Below are positions 8,846 to 17,523 of a stretch of 64,000 nucleotides of DNA, piece by piece; the first letter of the stretch is position 1; each line of letters opens with the position of its first letter. The DNA is taken from contig NZ_CP107929.1 in assembly GCF_036017915.1 (NCBI RefSeq), forward strand, positions 5,088,001-5,152,000, given 5' to 3'. The position numbers were made by a program, and so were the translations under genes. The DNA is from Micromonospora sp. NBC_00421. GTDB taxonomy: Bacteria; Actinomycetota; Actinomycetes; Mycobacteriales; Micromonosporaceae. Under the pieces are notes generated by a model. It saw nothing but the letters and a program-made list of their open reading frames with translations. It did no database searches and was not told where the DNA came from.

Positions 8846-10093
8846 GTGGAGGACAGCGAGCAGGCCGTGCTGGTCGAGATGCTGCAGTCGGCCGAGGACG
8901 CCGCTCCGGTCGAGGCGGTCGAGGCGGTCACCGGGGCCATCGCCTCGGCGTTGAACGCGTTCGGTGTCTCGTTGCTGATCGCCGATCTCAGCGGGCGGGC
9001 GCTGGTGCGGCTGACCCACCAACCGGCCACCGACGGCCCCGGCGGCCTCCAGGACGACGAGGTCGCCGAGGTGCTGCCCTTCGACGGCGGCCCCTACGAG
9101 CAGGCGATTCGACAGCAGGCCGCCCGGGTGCTGCCCGGTCCCGGCCGGTGGCGGCTGCTCGCACCCGTCACCGAACGCGGCGAGGCCATCGGTCTGCTGG
9201 AGATCGACCTGCCCGACGAGCCGGACGCCGAGGTGATCGACCGGGTCGCCCGTACCGCGCACGCGCTGGCGTTCGTGGTGATCGCCAACCGGCGGCACAC
9301 CGACCTGTTCGAGTGGGGGCAGCGCAGCACTCCGTTCACCCTCTCCGCCGAGATCCAACGTCGACTGCTGCCCGCCTCGTTCACCTGCGAGGCCGGCGCG
9401 TTCACCCTCTCCGGTTGGCTGGAGCCGGCGGCGAGCGTCGGTGGGGACACCTTCGACTACAGCGTCGACCGGGACGTGCTGCACCTCGGGGTCACCGACG
9501 CGATGGGCCACGGGGTCGCCAGCGCGCTGACCGCCACCCTCGGGGTGGGCAGCCTGCGCAACACCCGTCGCCGTGGCCTGGGCCTGGTCGCCCAGGCCGA
9601 GGAGGCCAACCGGGCCATCGCCGAGCATGCCAACGTCCGTGGCGCGTACGTGACGGCCGTGCTGGGCCGCATCGACCTGCCGACCGGGCGCTGCGAACTG
9701 CTCAACGCCGGGCACATCCCGCCGATACTGGTCCGCGACGGCCGGGTCACGCCTGTGGAACTGCCCGGCAACTTTCCGCTGGGGATGTTCCCCGAGGCGA
9801 GCTTTCGCAGCGGCGAGATCCCCTTGCGGCCCGGTGACCGGCTGGTCGTGGTCACCGACGGGATGCGCGAACGCAACGCCGCCGACCTCGACCTGCCCGC
9901 CGCCCTGCTCGACATCGCGCACCTGCACCCCCGCGAGGCCGTCCGGGCCCTGTCCGACGCGGTGCTGGCCACCGCCGGGCCCCACCTGGCCGACGACGCC
10001 ACCCTGATGATCGTCGACTGGTACGACAGCCACGGGCCGCGCCGCAGCAGCGCCGGGGCCGACACCAGCCGGGCCAGCGTCGCACCCCGGTGA
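8846..10093 (+). CDS. GAF-PP2C (SpoIIE/RsbU-type) serine phosphatase
   Basis: 415 residues. An N-terminal GAF-like sensor (about 20-150) precedes an SpoIIE phosphatase domain (about 175-395). Metal-binding acidic motifs are visible: GGDTFDY, TDAMGHGVASAL and LADDATLMIVDW. Such proteins dephosphorylate STAS anti-anti-sigma factors, freeing sigma from its RsbW-type kinase. Position between a SigB-type sigma gene and a convergent STAS gene supports that role. The start is GTG with no ribosome site and a -10 box immediately upstream. Confidence 0.93.
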   Translation: MEDSEQAVLVEMLQSAEDAAPVEAVEAVTGAIASALNAFGVSLLIADLSGRALVRLTHQPATDGPGGLQDDEVAEVLPFDGGPYEQAIRQQAARVLPGPGRWRLLAPVTERGEAIGLLEIDLPDEPDAEVIDRVARTAHALAFVVIANRRHTDLFEWGQRSTPFTLSAEIQRRLLPASFTCEAGAFTLSGWLEPAASVGGDTFDYSVDRDVLHLGVTDAMGHGVASALTATLGVGSLRNTRRRGLGLVAQAEEANRAIAEHANVRGAYVTAVLGRIDLPTGRCELLNAGHIPPILVRDGRVTPVELPGNFPLGMFPEASFRSGEIPLRPGDRLVVVTDGMRERNAADLDLPAALLDIAHLHPREAVRALSDAVLATAGPHLADDATLMIVDWYDSHGPRRSSAGADTSRASVAPR

Positions 10094-10100
10094 GGACGTC

Positions 10101-10448
10101 TCACGACACCGGGGCGGCCTCCTCGGCGTCCCGCACGGTGTCGTAGATGCCGATGACCTGGTCCACCGAGGTGATCGAGAACACCGTGCGGACCGACCGA
10201 CGGACCCCGGCCAGCCCGAGCCAGCCGTCGCGTTGTTGCAGGTCCCGGTAGGCGACCACGAGCGCGCCCAGGCCGCTGGAATCCATGAACCCCACCCCGG
10301 TCAGGTCGACCACCACGACCCGGGTGCCACCCTCCACCACCTCGCGTAACCGGTCCCGCAGCTGCGGTGTGGTGCTCATGTCCAGGTCACCGGCGACCTC
10401 CAGCACCGTGCCTGCGCCCTCCTGGCGGGTCGACATCGTGAACTCCAC
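10101..10448 (-). CDS. STAS-domain anti-anti-sigma factor
   Basis: 115 residues, entirely one STAS domain (SpoIIAA/RsbV type). The phosphorylatable serine lies in MDSSGLGALV, and the N-terminal strand reads GTVLEVAGDLDMSTTPQL. Unphosphorylated protein would sequester an RsbW-like kinase. The GTG start follows GAGGGGG by five bases. It converges on the PP2C gene with only 7 bp between stop codons. Confidence 0.95.
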   Translation of the reverse strand: MEFTMSTRQEGAGTVLEVAGDLDMSTTPQLRDRLREVVEGGTRVVVVDLTGVGFMDSSGLGALVVAYRDLQQRDGWLGLAGVRRSVRTVFSITSVDQVIGIYDTVRDAEEAAPVS

Positions 10449-10786
10449 GTGAACCCCCTCTGATCTCGGCGTACCGGGCCTCGGGTCCGCAATACGTGTC
10501 ACCCACGGTGCCAGAAACCGGCCGCGAGCGCTCGGCGACCGGCTGCCGGCGGACCGGCGCCGGCAGCGGGGCGGTGACTCGACGAGTGGCGCACGGACGG
10601 GGCCCGCGGCTCCTACGACTGTCGTGACCTGCGCGATCGCCTGAGGGTGAATGTGCAGGGCTTGTCGCGCAAACACGTACATAGCTCACATCAACCCCTT
10701 GACCAGCGATTGATCGTCGGTACGGTCCTTACTCACACGACGCCAATGTGGACGTCGTGGCTGGTCCTTCGATCGGAAGGCGATAC
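10449..10786. other. Divergent intergenic region
   Basis: 338 bp between the STAS gene and the LVIVD protein gene. Apart from the promoter at 10699-10726 no gene or RNA is apparent. Confidence 0.6.
10699..10726 (+). promoter_or_regulatory. Housekeeping-type promoter of the LVIVD protein
   Basis: TTGACC, 16-bp spacer, TACGGT: a good -35/-10 pair for the principal sigma factor, ending 60 bp upstream of the ATG at 10787. Confidence 0.6.
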
Positions 10787-13336
10787 ATGACATCTCACTC
10801 GACCACCAGGACACGCCGGGGTCGACAGACCCTCGGCCTGGCAGCCGCGGGGTTGCTCCTGGTCGGCGCGATGCCCGGCACGGCGTCGGCGGCGGAGCCC
10901 GATCCGCGCGTCGGCCTCGGCGCGGGCTGGCTCGACGCACAGTCCGCGATCAGCAACCTGGAACAGGTGGCGCACCGCGACAAGCCAGCCGGATTCGTCG
11001 ACCCGACAAACCCGGGTAACGGCGGATATTACAACTCGGACCTCGCCTTCGGCGGACGGTACGCCTTCCAGGGCAACTACAACGGGTTCACCATCACCGA
11101 CGTCGCCGACCCGGCCGAGCCGACCCTGGTCACCAGCGTGGTGTGCCCCGGCGGGCAGGGTGACCTCTCCGTCCAGGGCAACCTGCTCTTCATGTCGGTC
11201 GAGGAGACCCGGGGACGGGTCGACTGCGGCACGAACCCCAACGTCGGCACCCGGTTCCAGGGCGTGCGGGTCTTCGACATCAGCGACGTGCGCAACCCGG
11301 TGCAGGTCGCGGGGGTGCAGCTCTGCAGGGGCTCGCACACCCACACGGTGGTGACCGACCCCCGGGACGCCGACAACGTCTACGTCTACGTCTCCGGTAC
11401 GGCATCCGTGCGCCCGGCGACCACGATGGAGGGTTGCAACAACAACGCCGCCGACGGGGAGAACCCGTCGCGGTGGCGGATCGACGTCATCAAGGTGCCG
11501 GTGGCGGCCCCCCAGAACGCCGCCGTGGTCAACCAGCCGAGGCTGTTCCAGGACCCGGCCACGGGCCGGGTCGACGGCCTCCAGAACGGCCCGGTGACGC
11601 CCCGGCACCCGTCCGGGTCGACCTGGTCGCCCTCGCCGAACACCAACGCCTGCCACGACATCACCGCGTATCCGGAGATCGGGCTGGCGGCCGGCGCGTG
11701 CCAGGGCAACGGCATCCTGATCGACATCTCGGACCCGGCGAACCCGAAGCGGATCGACGAGGTGGCCGACCCGAACTTCGCGTACTGGCACTCGGCGACG
11801 TTCAACAACGACGGCACCAAGGTGATCTTCACCGACGAGTGGGGCGGGGGCAGCGGGGCCCGCTGCCGCGACACCGACCTGCCGCAGTGGGGCGCGAACG
11901 CCATCTTCGACATCGTCGACCGGAAGATGACCTTCGCCAGCTACTACAAGCTGCCGGTGCCCCAGTCGCTCCAGGAGAACTGCGTGGCGCACAACGGCTC
12001 GCTGATCCCCGTGCCCGGCCGCGACATCATGATGCAGGCCTGGTACCAGGGCGGCATCTCGGTGTTCGACTTCACCGACTCGACGCACCCGCGCGAGATC
12101 GCGTACTTCGACCGGGGTCCGGTCAACCCGAACTCGCTCGTGCTGGGTGGCTTCTGGTCGGCGTACTGGTACAACGGCAACCTCTACGGCAACGAGATCG
12201 CCCGCGGCCTCGACGTGTTCAAACTGACCCCCAGCGCACACCTGTCGGCGGCCGAGATCGAGGCTGCAGGCCAGGTGAAGCTGGCCGGGTTCAACGCCCA
12301 GGGGCAGCCGAAGATCAGCTGGACGCCGAGCTTCGCGCTCGCCCGCGCCTACCACGACCAGTTGGTCCGGGCCGACGCGATCGACCAGGCGTTGAGCGCG
12401 GAGGTCGACGCGGCCCTGCGCCGGGCCGGGGAGTTCGCGGCCGACGGCCGGCGGTACGCCGCCGAGACGCAACTGCGGACGCTTGCCGACACGCTCGACG
12501 CCGCACCGCACCGCACGCTCCGACAGGCCGTGGTGGACCTGGCGGACACCTTCAACCCCAGGGTCTCCGCCACGGTGGGCCCGGCCGAGCCGACCGGCAA
12601 CAACGGCTGGTACACCGGTGACGTCACGCTCACCCTGACCGGCCTGATCGCCGGCATGTGGACCGGCCAGTACTCCGTCGACGACGGTGTCACCTGGGTG
12701 GACGTGCCGGCCAGCGGCGTCGCGACGATCAGCGCCGACGTCAGGGGCCCGGTGCGCTACCGGGCCGTCGACGGTGCCGGCAACACCTCCCGGCAGGGCA
12801 GCCAGTGGCTCAAGGTCGACCGGACCGCACCTGCCGTGCAGGTCTCCGGACTGACCGACGGGACGTCGTACGGTGACTCCGGCGCGGTGACGGTGGACTG
12901 GACGATCACCGACAGCGGCTCCGGGCCCGGCATCAACCCGGACAGCGCGCTGCTGGACGGCAAGCGGGTCGCCCGAGGGGCCACGGTCGTCCTGTCCGGC
13001 CTCCCGCTGGGCGGTCACACCCTGGTGGTGACCGCGAAGGACAAGGCCGGCAACACCACCACCCGGTCCGTCGCGTTCACCACCACGACGTCCTTCGCCG
13101 ATCTCCAGGCGCTCGTCGACGGTTACCGGTCCGCCGGCACCGTCAGCGCGGGCAACGCCGACAGGCTGACGACCAGCCTCGGCAAGGCCGGCACAGCGGC
13201 CACCGGCGGCCAGCAGGCGGAGGCGGTCGGGCACCTGACCACCTTCGTCGACCAGGCCGGCGCGCTCAACGCCGCCGGCGCACGCAACCTGCTGGTCCGT
13301 GACGCGCGGGCGCTGATCGACCAGCTCGACGGGTAA
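10787..13336 (+). CDS. Secreted LVIVD-repeat protein with Ig-like and FIMAH-like C-terminal domains
   Basis: 849 residues, exported. The N-terminus has a twin-arginine-like RRGRQTLG segment, hydrophobic core and AxA site (GTASAAEP). Residues about 60-500 form a propeller of LVIVD-like blades (NGFTITDVADPAEPTLV; VRVFDISDVRNPVQVAGV; ILIDISDPANPKRIDEV; ISVFDFTDSTHPREIAYF). An Ig-like domain follows (VTLTLTGLIAGMWTGQYSVD; AGNTTTRSV) and a helical C-terminus (FADLQALVDGYRSAGTVSAG) of the FIMAH type. Binding partner unknown. GGAAGG precedes the ATG and a strong promoter lies upstream. Confidence 0.9.
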   Translation: MTSHSTTRTRRGRQTLGLAAAGLLLVGAMPGTASAAEPDPRVGLGAGWLDAQSAISNLEQVAHRDKPAGFVDPTNPGNGGYYNSDLAFGGRYAFQGNYNGFTITDVADPAEPTLVTSVVCPGGQGDLSVQGNLLFMSVEETRGRVDCGTNPNVGTRFQGVRVFDISDVRNPVQVAGVQLCRGSHTHTVVTDPRDADNVYVYVSGTASVRPATTMEGCNNNAADGENPSRWRIDVIKVPVAAPQNAAVVNQPRLFQDPATGRVDGLQNGPVTPRHPSGSTWSPSPNTNACHDITAYPEIGLAAGACQGNGILIDISDPANPKRIDEVADPNFAYWHSATFNNDGTKVIFTDEWGGGSGARCRDTDLPQWGANAIFDIVDRKMTFASYYKLPVPQSLQENCVAHNGSLIPVPGRDIMMQAWYQGGISVFDFTDSTHPREIAYFDRGPVNPNSLVLGGFWSAYWYNGNLYGNEIARGLDVFKLTPSAHLSAAEIEAAGQVKLAGFNAQGQPKISWTPSFALARAYHDQLVRADAIDQALSAEVDAALRRAGEFAADGRRYAAETQLRTLADTLDAAPHRTLRQAVVDLADTFNPRVSATVGPAEPTGNNGWYTGDVTLTLTGLIAGMWTGQYSVDDGVTWVDVPASGVATISADVRGPVRYRAVDGAGNTSRQGSQWLKVDRTAPAVQVSGLTDGTSYGDSGAVTVDWTITDSGSGPGINPDSALLDGKRVARGATVVLSGLPLGGHTLVVTAKDKAGNTTTRSVAFTTTTSFADLQALVDGYRSAGTVSAGNADRLTTSLGKAGTAATGGQQAEAVGHLTTFVDQAGALNAAGARNLLVRDARALIDQLDG

Positions 13337-13371
13337 CCCGTCCGGTCCTGTCGGACCGGCGGACCGCACGG

Positions 13372-13410
13372 AACCGGGGCCTGCCCAGCATCTCCGGGCA
13401 GGCCCCGGTT
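13372..13410. terminator. Bidirectional terminator hairpin
   Basis: Perfect 15-bp stem (AACCGGGGCCTGCCC and its complement) around a 9-base loop, exactly between the convergent LVIVD and DUF305 genes. The last base touches the DUF305 stop codon. Confidence 0.85.
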
Positions 13411-14081
13411 CAGCCGAGCTTGGCCAGCATCTGCTGCATGCGCTGGATCTCGATGCCCTGGTCGGCGTTGACCTCGCGGGCGAACTGGTCGCTCGCCGGT
13501 TCCAGCCCGCCGCCGCCCGCGTACAGCTGCTCCACCATGGTCAGTGCCCCCTGGTGGTGGCGGATCATCGCGGTGAGGAAGAGCCTGTCGAACTCCGCGC
13601 CGCGCGCCTGCCTGAGCTGGTCGAGCTGCGCGGCGGTGAGCATCCCCGGCATGAGGGCGTCGTGCCCCGCGCCGCCGTGCGGGCCGGTGGTCGGTACGTT
13701 GCGCTCGGCGAGCCAGTTCCGCATCCGGGCGATCTCGTCGCCCTGCGACACCTCGATCCGCTTGGCGAGCAGCGTGACGTCCGGGCTGGTGGTCCGCCCG
13801 GCCAGCAGCGCGGTCATCGCCAGGGCCTGGGTGTGGTGCGGGATCATGCCCTGGACGAACAGGCTGTCGGCCGCGGTGAACCCGGGCGGTGAGACCTGCG
13901 ACAGGTCGGTGCCGGACAGTTGCCGGCCCGGCTGGCCGGGTGCTCCGGGCTGCACCACATGCGACATCGGCGGCTGGTACGCCGGATCGTCCCGGCCCGC
14001 CCAGACGACCGCGCCCACCGCCGCACCGAGGACGGCCGTGGCGACCACACCTGACACGACCACGCGACGGGGCAGCGGCAC
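13410..14081 (-). CDS. DUF305-family exported protein
   Basis: 223 residues. One N-terminal membrane or signal segment (VVVSGVVATAVLGAAVGAVVW), then two tandem ferritin-like helical halves, each with the DUF305 signature: FVQGMIPHHTQALAM and FLTAMIRHHQGALTM, plus GDEIARMRNWL and GIEIQRMQQML. The paired HH and Met-rich motifs suggest metal (often copper) binding outside the membrane. Starts at GTG behind AGGTAGG. Confidence 0.93.
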   Translation of the reverse strand: MPLPRRVVVSGVVATAVLGAAVGAVVWAGRDDPAYQPPMSHVVQPGAPGQPGRQLSGTDLSQVSPPGFTAADSLFVQGMIPHHTQALAMTALLAGRTTSPDVTLLAKRIEVSQGDEIARMRNWLAERNVPTTGPHGGAGHDALMPGMLTAAQLDQLRQARGAEFDRLFLTAMIRHHQGALTMVEQLYAGGGGLEPASDQFAREVNADQGIEIQRMQQMLAKLG

Positions 14082-14190
14082 GATTCACCTACCTGTCCGA
14101 GCTTGAGCTGCGCAGATTCCACCGGCATAGTGCCTCAACTCCGGCACCCCCACCAGCCCACGACCCGGTGGAATCAGGCCCACTCCGGGT

Positions 14191-14237
14191 CACTTTCGTT
14201 CATGCATCGAAAAGTTTCCCCGAATCGATCGAAAGTG
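14191..14237. promoter_or_regulatory. Inverted repeat CACTTTCG ... CGAAAGTG upstream of 14345
   Basis: Perfect 8-bp arms at 14191-14198 and 14230-14237, with CGAAAAGTTTC between them. The clustering of GAAA/TTTC half-sites suggests a repressor region. A -10-like TAGCGT follows directly. Confidence 0.4.
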
Positions 14238-14344
14238 CTAGCGTCTGCGATCAATCTTTGGTGTGACGTGTTCCATACCTACCCGCCATCGGAAGAAAGT
14301 GGCGCGGTCCCTCCCCGGCCGGGCCCACCACCACTGGAGGAAGC

Positions 14345-17300
14345 ATGACCACCCCGCACCGGCGTCGCCGGCGTCGCAGACCCGGGCTCGTGGCCGCCGG
14401 CACCGCCCTGGCGACCGTGCTCGCCACCGCGTCCGTCACCCCGGCCACCGCCGCACCCGCCGCCGACGTCCCGCCACAGGAACCCGGCGTCACCCTGCGC
14501 ACGTACGACATGGGCACCCCACTGTCGGCGCTGTGCACCCTCAAACCCGCGCAGACACCCAACGTCGACAAGCTGATGCCGCAGGTCAACTGGACCAGCA
14601 CGGACGACTTCGGGCTCTCCGACCGGTTCGTCAGCCACGTCACCGGCAACCTCGCCGCACCTGTCGACGGCACCTACGCCTTCCGCCTGACCAGTGACGA
14701 CGGCTCCCGGCTGACCGTCGGCGACACGGTCGTGGTCGACCACGACGGGCTGCACGGCGAGACCGCCAAGGAGGGGTCGGCCACCCTCACCGCCGGCCTG
14801 CACCCGTTGCGGATCGAGCACTTCGACGACGGCGGCGGCCAGGTGCTGCGGCTCGAATGGCGTCCGCCGGGGGCCGCCGACTTCACCCTGGTCCCGAACT
14901 CCGCGTTGAGCACCGACGCCGGGGTCGTCCGGGTCACCGCGCCGGGCTGGAAGTACTGCGAGGGGGCCACCGACTCGGCAGGTGACGGCCTGCCGCTCGA
15001 CCGGACGCACCCCGGCTACACCCTCACCGACCTGCGCCCCGACGGGTTCCGACCGCAGGTCACCGGGATGGCGTTCCGCCCCGACGGCGGCCTGGTCCTG
15101 AGCACCTGGGGCGGCACCGACAACGCGACAGGCGAGATCTACCTGGTCGAGGGGGCCACCGGCGCGACCGGTCCCGGACAGGTCACCTACCGCAGGTTCG
15201 CCGACGGGCTGCGCGAGCCGCAGGGCGTCGCCGTGGTCGACGGCACCGTCTACGTCAGCCAGAAGCACGAGCTGACCGCGCTGCGCGACACCGACGGTGA
15301 CGGCGTCGCCGACGACAGGCGTACGGTGGCCACCTGGCCGTGGGGCGGCAACTTCCACGAGTTCGCCTTCGGCCTGCTCTACCGGGACGGGTTCTTCCAC
15401 CTCAACCTGTCGGTCGCGATCAACCAGGGTGGTGCCACCACCGTGCCGCAGCCCGCCCCCAACCGGGGCACCTCGATCAAGGTGAACGCCCGGACCGGCA
15501 AGATCACGTATGTGGCCGGTGGCCTGCGCACTCCGAACGGGATCGGCTGGGGGCCGCGCGGCGAGGTCCTCGTCACCGACAACCAGGGTGGTTGGCTGCC
15601 CGCGTCCAAGCTGGTCCAGATCCAGCAGGGGGCGTTCTTCAACCACTACACCAGCCCCGACGGGCCGTTCGACGACAAGCCGGTCACCCGGCCGATCGCC
15701 TGGCTTCCGCAGAACGAGATCGGCAACTCACCGTCCACTCCGGTGCTGCTGGCGCAGGGACCGTACGCCGGGCAGCTCGTCGTCGGCGACGTGACCTACG
15801 GGGGCCTGCAACGGGTCTACCTCGACGAGGTCGAGGGGCAGTACCAGGGGGCGGTGTTCCGGCACACCCAGGGCCTGGAGGCCGGCGTCAACGAGGTCGC
15901 CCTCGGCCCCGACGGCGCGCTCTACGTCGGCGGCGTGGGTGCCGGCGGCAACTGGGGGCAGGAGGGCAAGCTCAGCTACGGCCTGCAGAAGCTCACCCCC
16001 AACGGCACCTCGACGTTCGAGGTCAAGCAGATGCGGGCCACCGCAGGCGGGTTCGACCTGGAATACACCGAGCCGGTCTCGGCCGAGACCGCCGCGCGGC
16101 TCGCCGAGGCGTACCAGGTGACGCAGTGGCGCTACGGGGCGACCAGCCAGTACGGCGGTCCCAAGCTCGACCTGGAGAAGCTCACCGTGACCAAGGCGGT
16201 GCTGGCGGCCAACGGTCGCACCGTCCGGCTGCGGATCCCGGGCCTGAAGGAGAACCGGGTGGTGCACGTCCGCTCCCCGCGCCCGTTCTCCGCCGCCGAC
16301 GGCGAGCAGCTGTGGAACACCGAGGCCTGGTACACGCTCAACGAGATCCCCGGCCGGGTGTCCCAGCCGCAGACCTTCTTCGAGGCCGAGGAGGGTCGTA
16401 CCGTCGGCGTCGGCCTGGCCACCGACCACGCCGCCTACTCCGGTGCCGGCTTCGCCGCCGGGTTCGCCGACGACGGCTCGTCGACCCGGATCTCCGTGGA
16501 CGTCCCCGAGGCCGGCAACCACGACCTGGCCATGCGCTACAGCAACGGCCCCAACCCGTTCTCCGGCCCGAAACAGCTCAGTCTCTATGTCAACGGCAAG
16601 CGGATCGAACAGACGGTCTTCCCCTCCACCGTCACCTGGGAGGAGTGGGGCACCGTCAGCACGAAGGCGCACCTGCGGCGGGGCCGCAACATCGTCGAAT
16701 ACCGTAAGGAGGGCGCGGACTCCGGGCACGTGAACCTCGACGTGCTCGCCGTCCGGCCGCGCGGTGAACGGATCACCCTGTTCGACGGCGGTGACCTCAC
16801 CGAGTGGCAGCACACCGACGGGCGCGAACCGGAGTGGACGCTCGCCGGCAACACCATGACCGTACGCGGCGGCGACCTGCGCACCGTGCAGGCGTTCGGC
16901 GACTTCCGGCTGCACGTGGAGTTCAACCTGCCGCTCTACCCGCCGGAGGTGACCGGCCAGCAGCGCGCCAACAGCGGGGTCTACCTCCAGGACCGCTACG
17001 AGATCCAGGTGCTCGACTCGTTCGGCGTCGACCCGCCGCAGCACAACGACGCCGCCGCCATCTACACCCAGAAGGCGCCCGACGTGAACGCGGCCCGACC
17101 GCCGCAGACCTGGCAGACGTACGACATCGAATACCGTCAGGCCCGCTACGACGCGGCCGGCGTCAAGGTGGCGAACCCCCGGGTCACCGTGGTGTGGAAC
17201 GGCGTCACGGTGCACGACGACGTGGAGATCCTGGGCCCGACCGGCGGCAGCCGGCCGGAGGGTCCGGCGGCCGGCGCGATCCGGCTCCAGGACCATGGCA

Positions 17301-17347
17301 ACCCGGTCCAGTACCGCAAGATCTGGATCAAGCCACTCGACGGGTGA
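14345..17347 (+). CDS. Secreted multidomain protein: PA14, beta-propeller, CBM6/35-like, DUF1080
   Basis: 1000 residues, exported (signal about 1-40). Domains: PA14-like fold (about 45-190; GTYAFRLTSDDGSRLTV and LRIEHFDDGGGQVLRLEW); soluble-dehydrogenase-like propeller (about 215-560; GMAFRPDGGLVLSTWGG, LREPQGVAVVDGTVYV, LRTPNGIGWGPRGEVLVTDN); a linker domain; a CBM6/35-like module (about 680-800; FFEAEEGRTVGVG, GHVNLDVLAV); and a C-terminal 3-keto-disaccharide hydrolase (DUF1080) domain (about 805-1000; LFDGGDLTEWQH, NSGVYLQDRYEIQVLDSFG). It likely acts on sugars or glycans at the cell surface. GGAGGAAG precedes the ATG. Confidence 0.9.
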   Translation: MTTPHRRRRRRRPGLVAAGTALATVLATASVTPATAAPAADVPPQEPGVTLRTYDMGTPLSALCTLKPAQTPNVDKLMPQVNWTSTDDFGLSDRFVSHVTGNLAAPVDGTYAFRLTSDDGSRLTVGDTVVVDHDGLHGETAKEGSATLTAGLHPLRIEHFDDGGGQVLRLEWRPPGAADFTLVPNSALSTDAGVVRVTAPGWKYCEGATDSAGDGLPLDRTHPGYTLTDLRPDGFRPQVTGMAFRPDGGLVLSTWGGTDNATGEIYLVEGATGATGPGQVTYRRFADGLREPQGVAVVDGTVYVSQKHELTALRDTDGDGVADDRRTVATWPWGGNFHEFAFGLLYRDGFFHLNLSVAINQGGATTVPQPAPNRGTSIKVNARTGKITYVAGGLRTPNGIGWGPRGEVLVTDNQGGWLPASKLVQIQQGAFFNHYTSPDGPFDDKPVTRPIAWLPQNEIGNSPSTPVLLAQGPYAGQLVVGDVTYGGLQRVYLDEVEGQYQGAVFRHTQGLEAGVNEVALGPDGALYVGGVGAGGNWGQEGKLSYGLQKLTPNGTSTFEVKQMRATAGGFDLEYTEPVSAETAARLAEAYQVTQWRYGATSQYGGPKLDLEKLTVTKAVLAANGRTVRLRIPGLKENRVVHVRSPRPFSAADGEQLWNTEAWYTLNEIPGRVSQPQTFFEAEEGRTVGVGLATDHAAYSGAGFAAGFADDGSSTRISVDVPEAGNHDLAMRYSNGPNPFSGPKQLSLYVNGKRIEQTVFPSTVTWEEWGTVSTKAHLRRGRNIVEYRKEGADSGHVNLDVLAVRPRGERITLFDGGDLTEWQHTDGREPEWTLAGNTMTVRGGDLRTVQAFGDFRLHVEFNLPLYPPEVTGQQRANSGVYLQDRYEIQVLDSFGVDPPQHNDAAAIYTQKAPDVNAARPPQTWQTYDIEYRQARYDAAGVKVANPRVTVVWNGVTVHDDVEILGPTGGSRPEGPAAGAIRLQDHGNPVQYRKIWIKPLDG

Positions 17348-17360
17348 CCCCCGCTGGAGA

Positions 17361-17394
17361 CGCGGCCGGGACCGTTTCGGCGGCCCCGGCCGCG
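17361..17394 (+). terminator. Terminator hairpin after the DUF1080 protein
   Basis: 10-bp stem CGCGGCCGGG / CCCGGCCGCG with a 14-base loop, starting 14 bp past the stop codon. Confidence 0.6.
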
Positions 17395-17523
17395 CCGTGC
17401 CGGCGGGCCGAGGTCCCTGCCGACGTACGTTCCTGCCGACGGTCCGCCACGTCGGCGGTCGCTCACGCTGGCCCACATCGCGGCCTAACCAGATTGCCGA
17501 ACCTGATCGTCTTCCTTGCGTTA

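Noticed and set aside
10733-13369. Long minus-strand ORF opposite the LVIVD protein
   Set aside because: Mirror of a well-supported plus-strand gene with signal peptide and repeats.
17348-17523. Attachment site or integrase at the left edge of the accessory region
   Set aside because: No tRNA end, no direct repeat matching the right edge and no integrase gene found.
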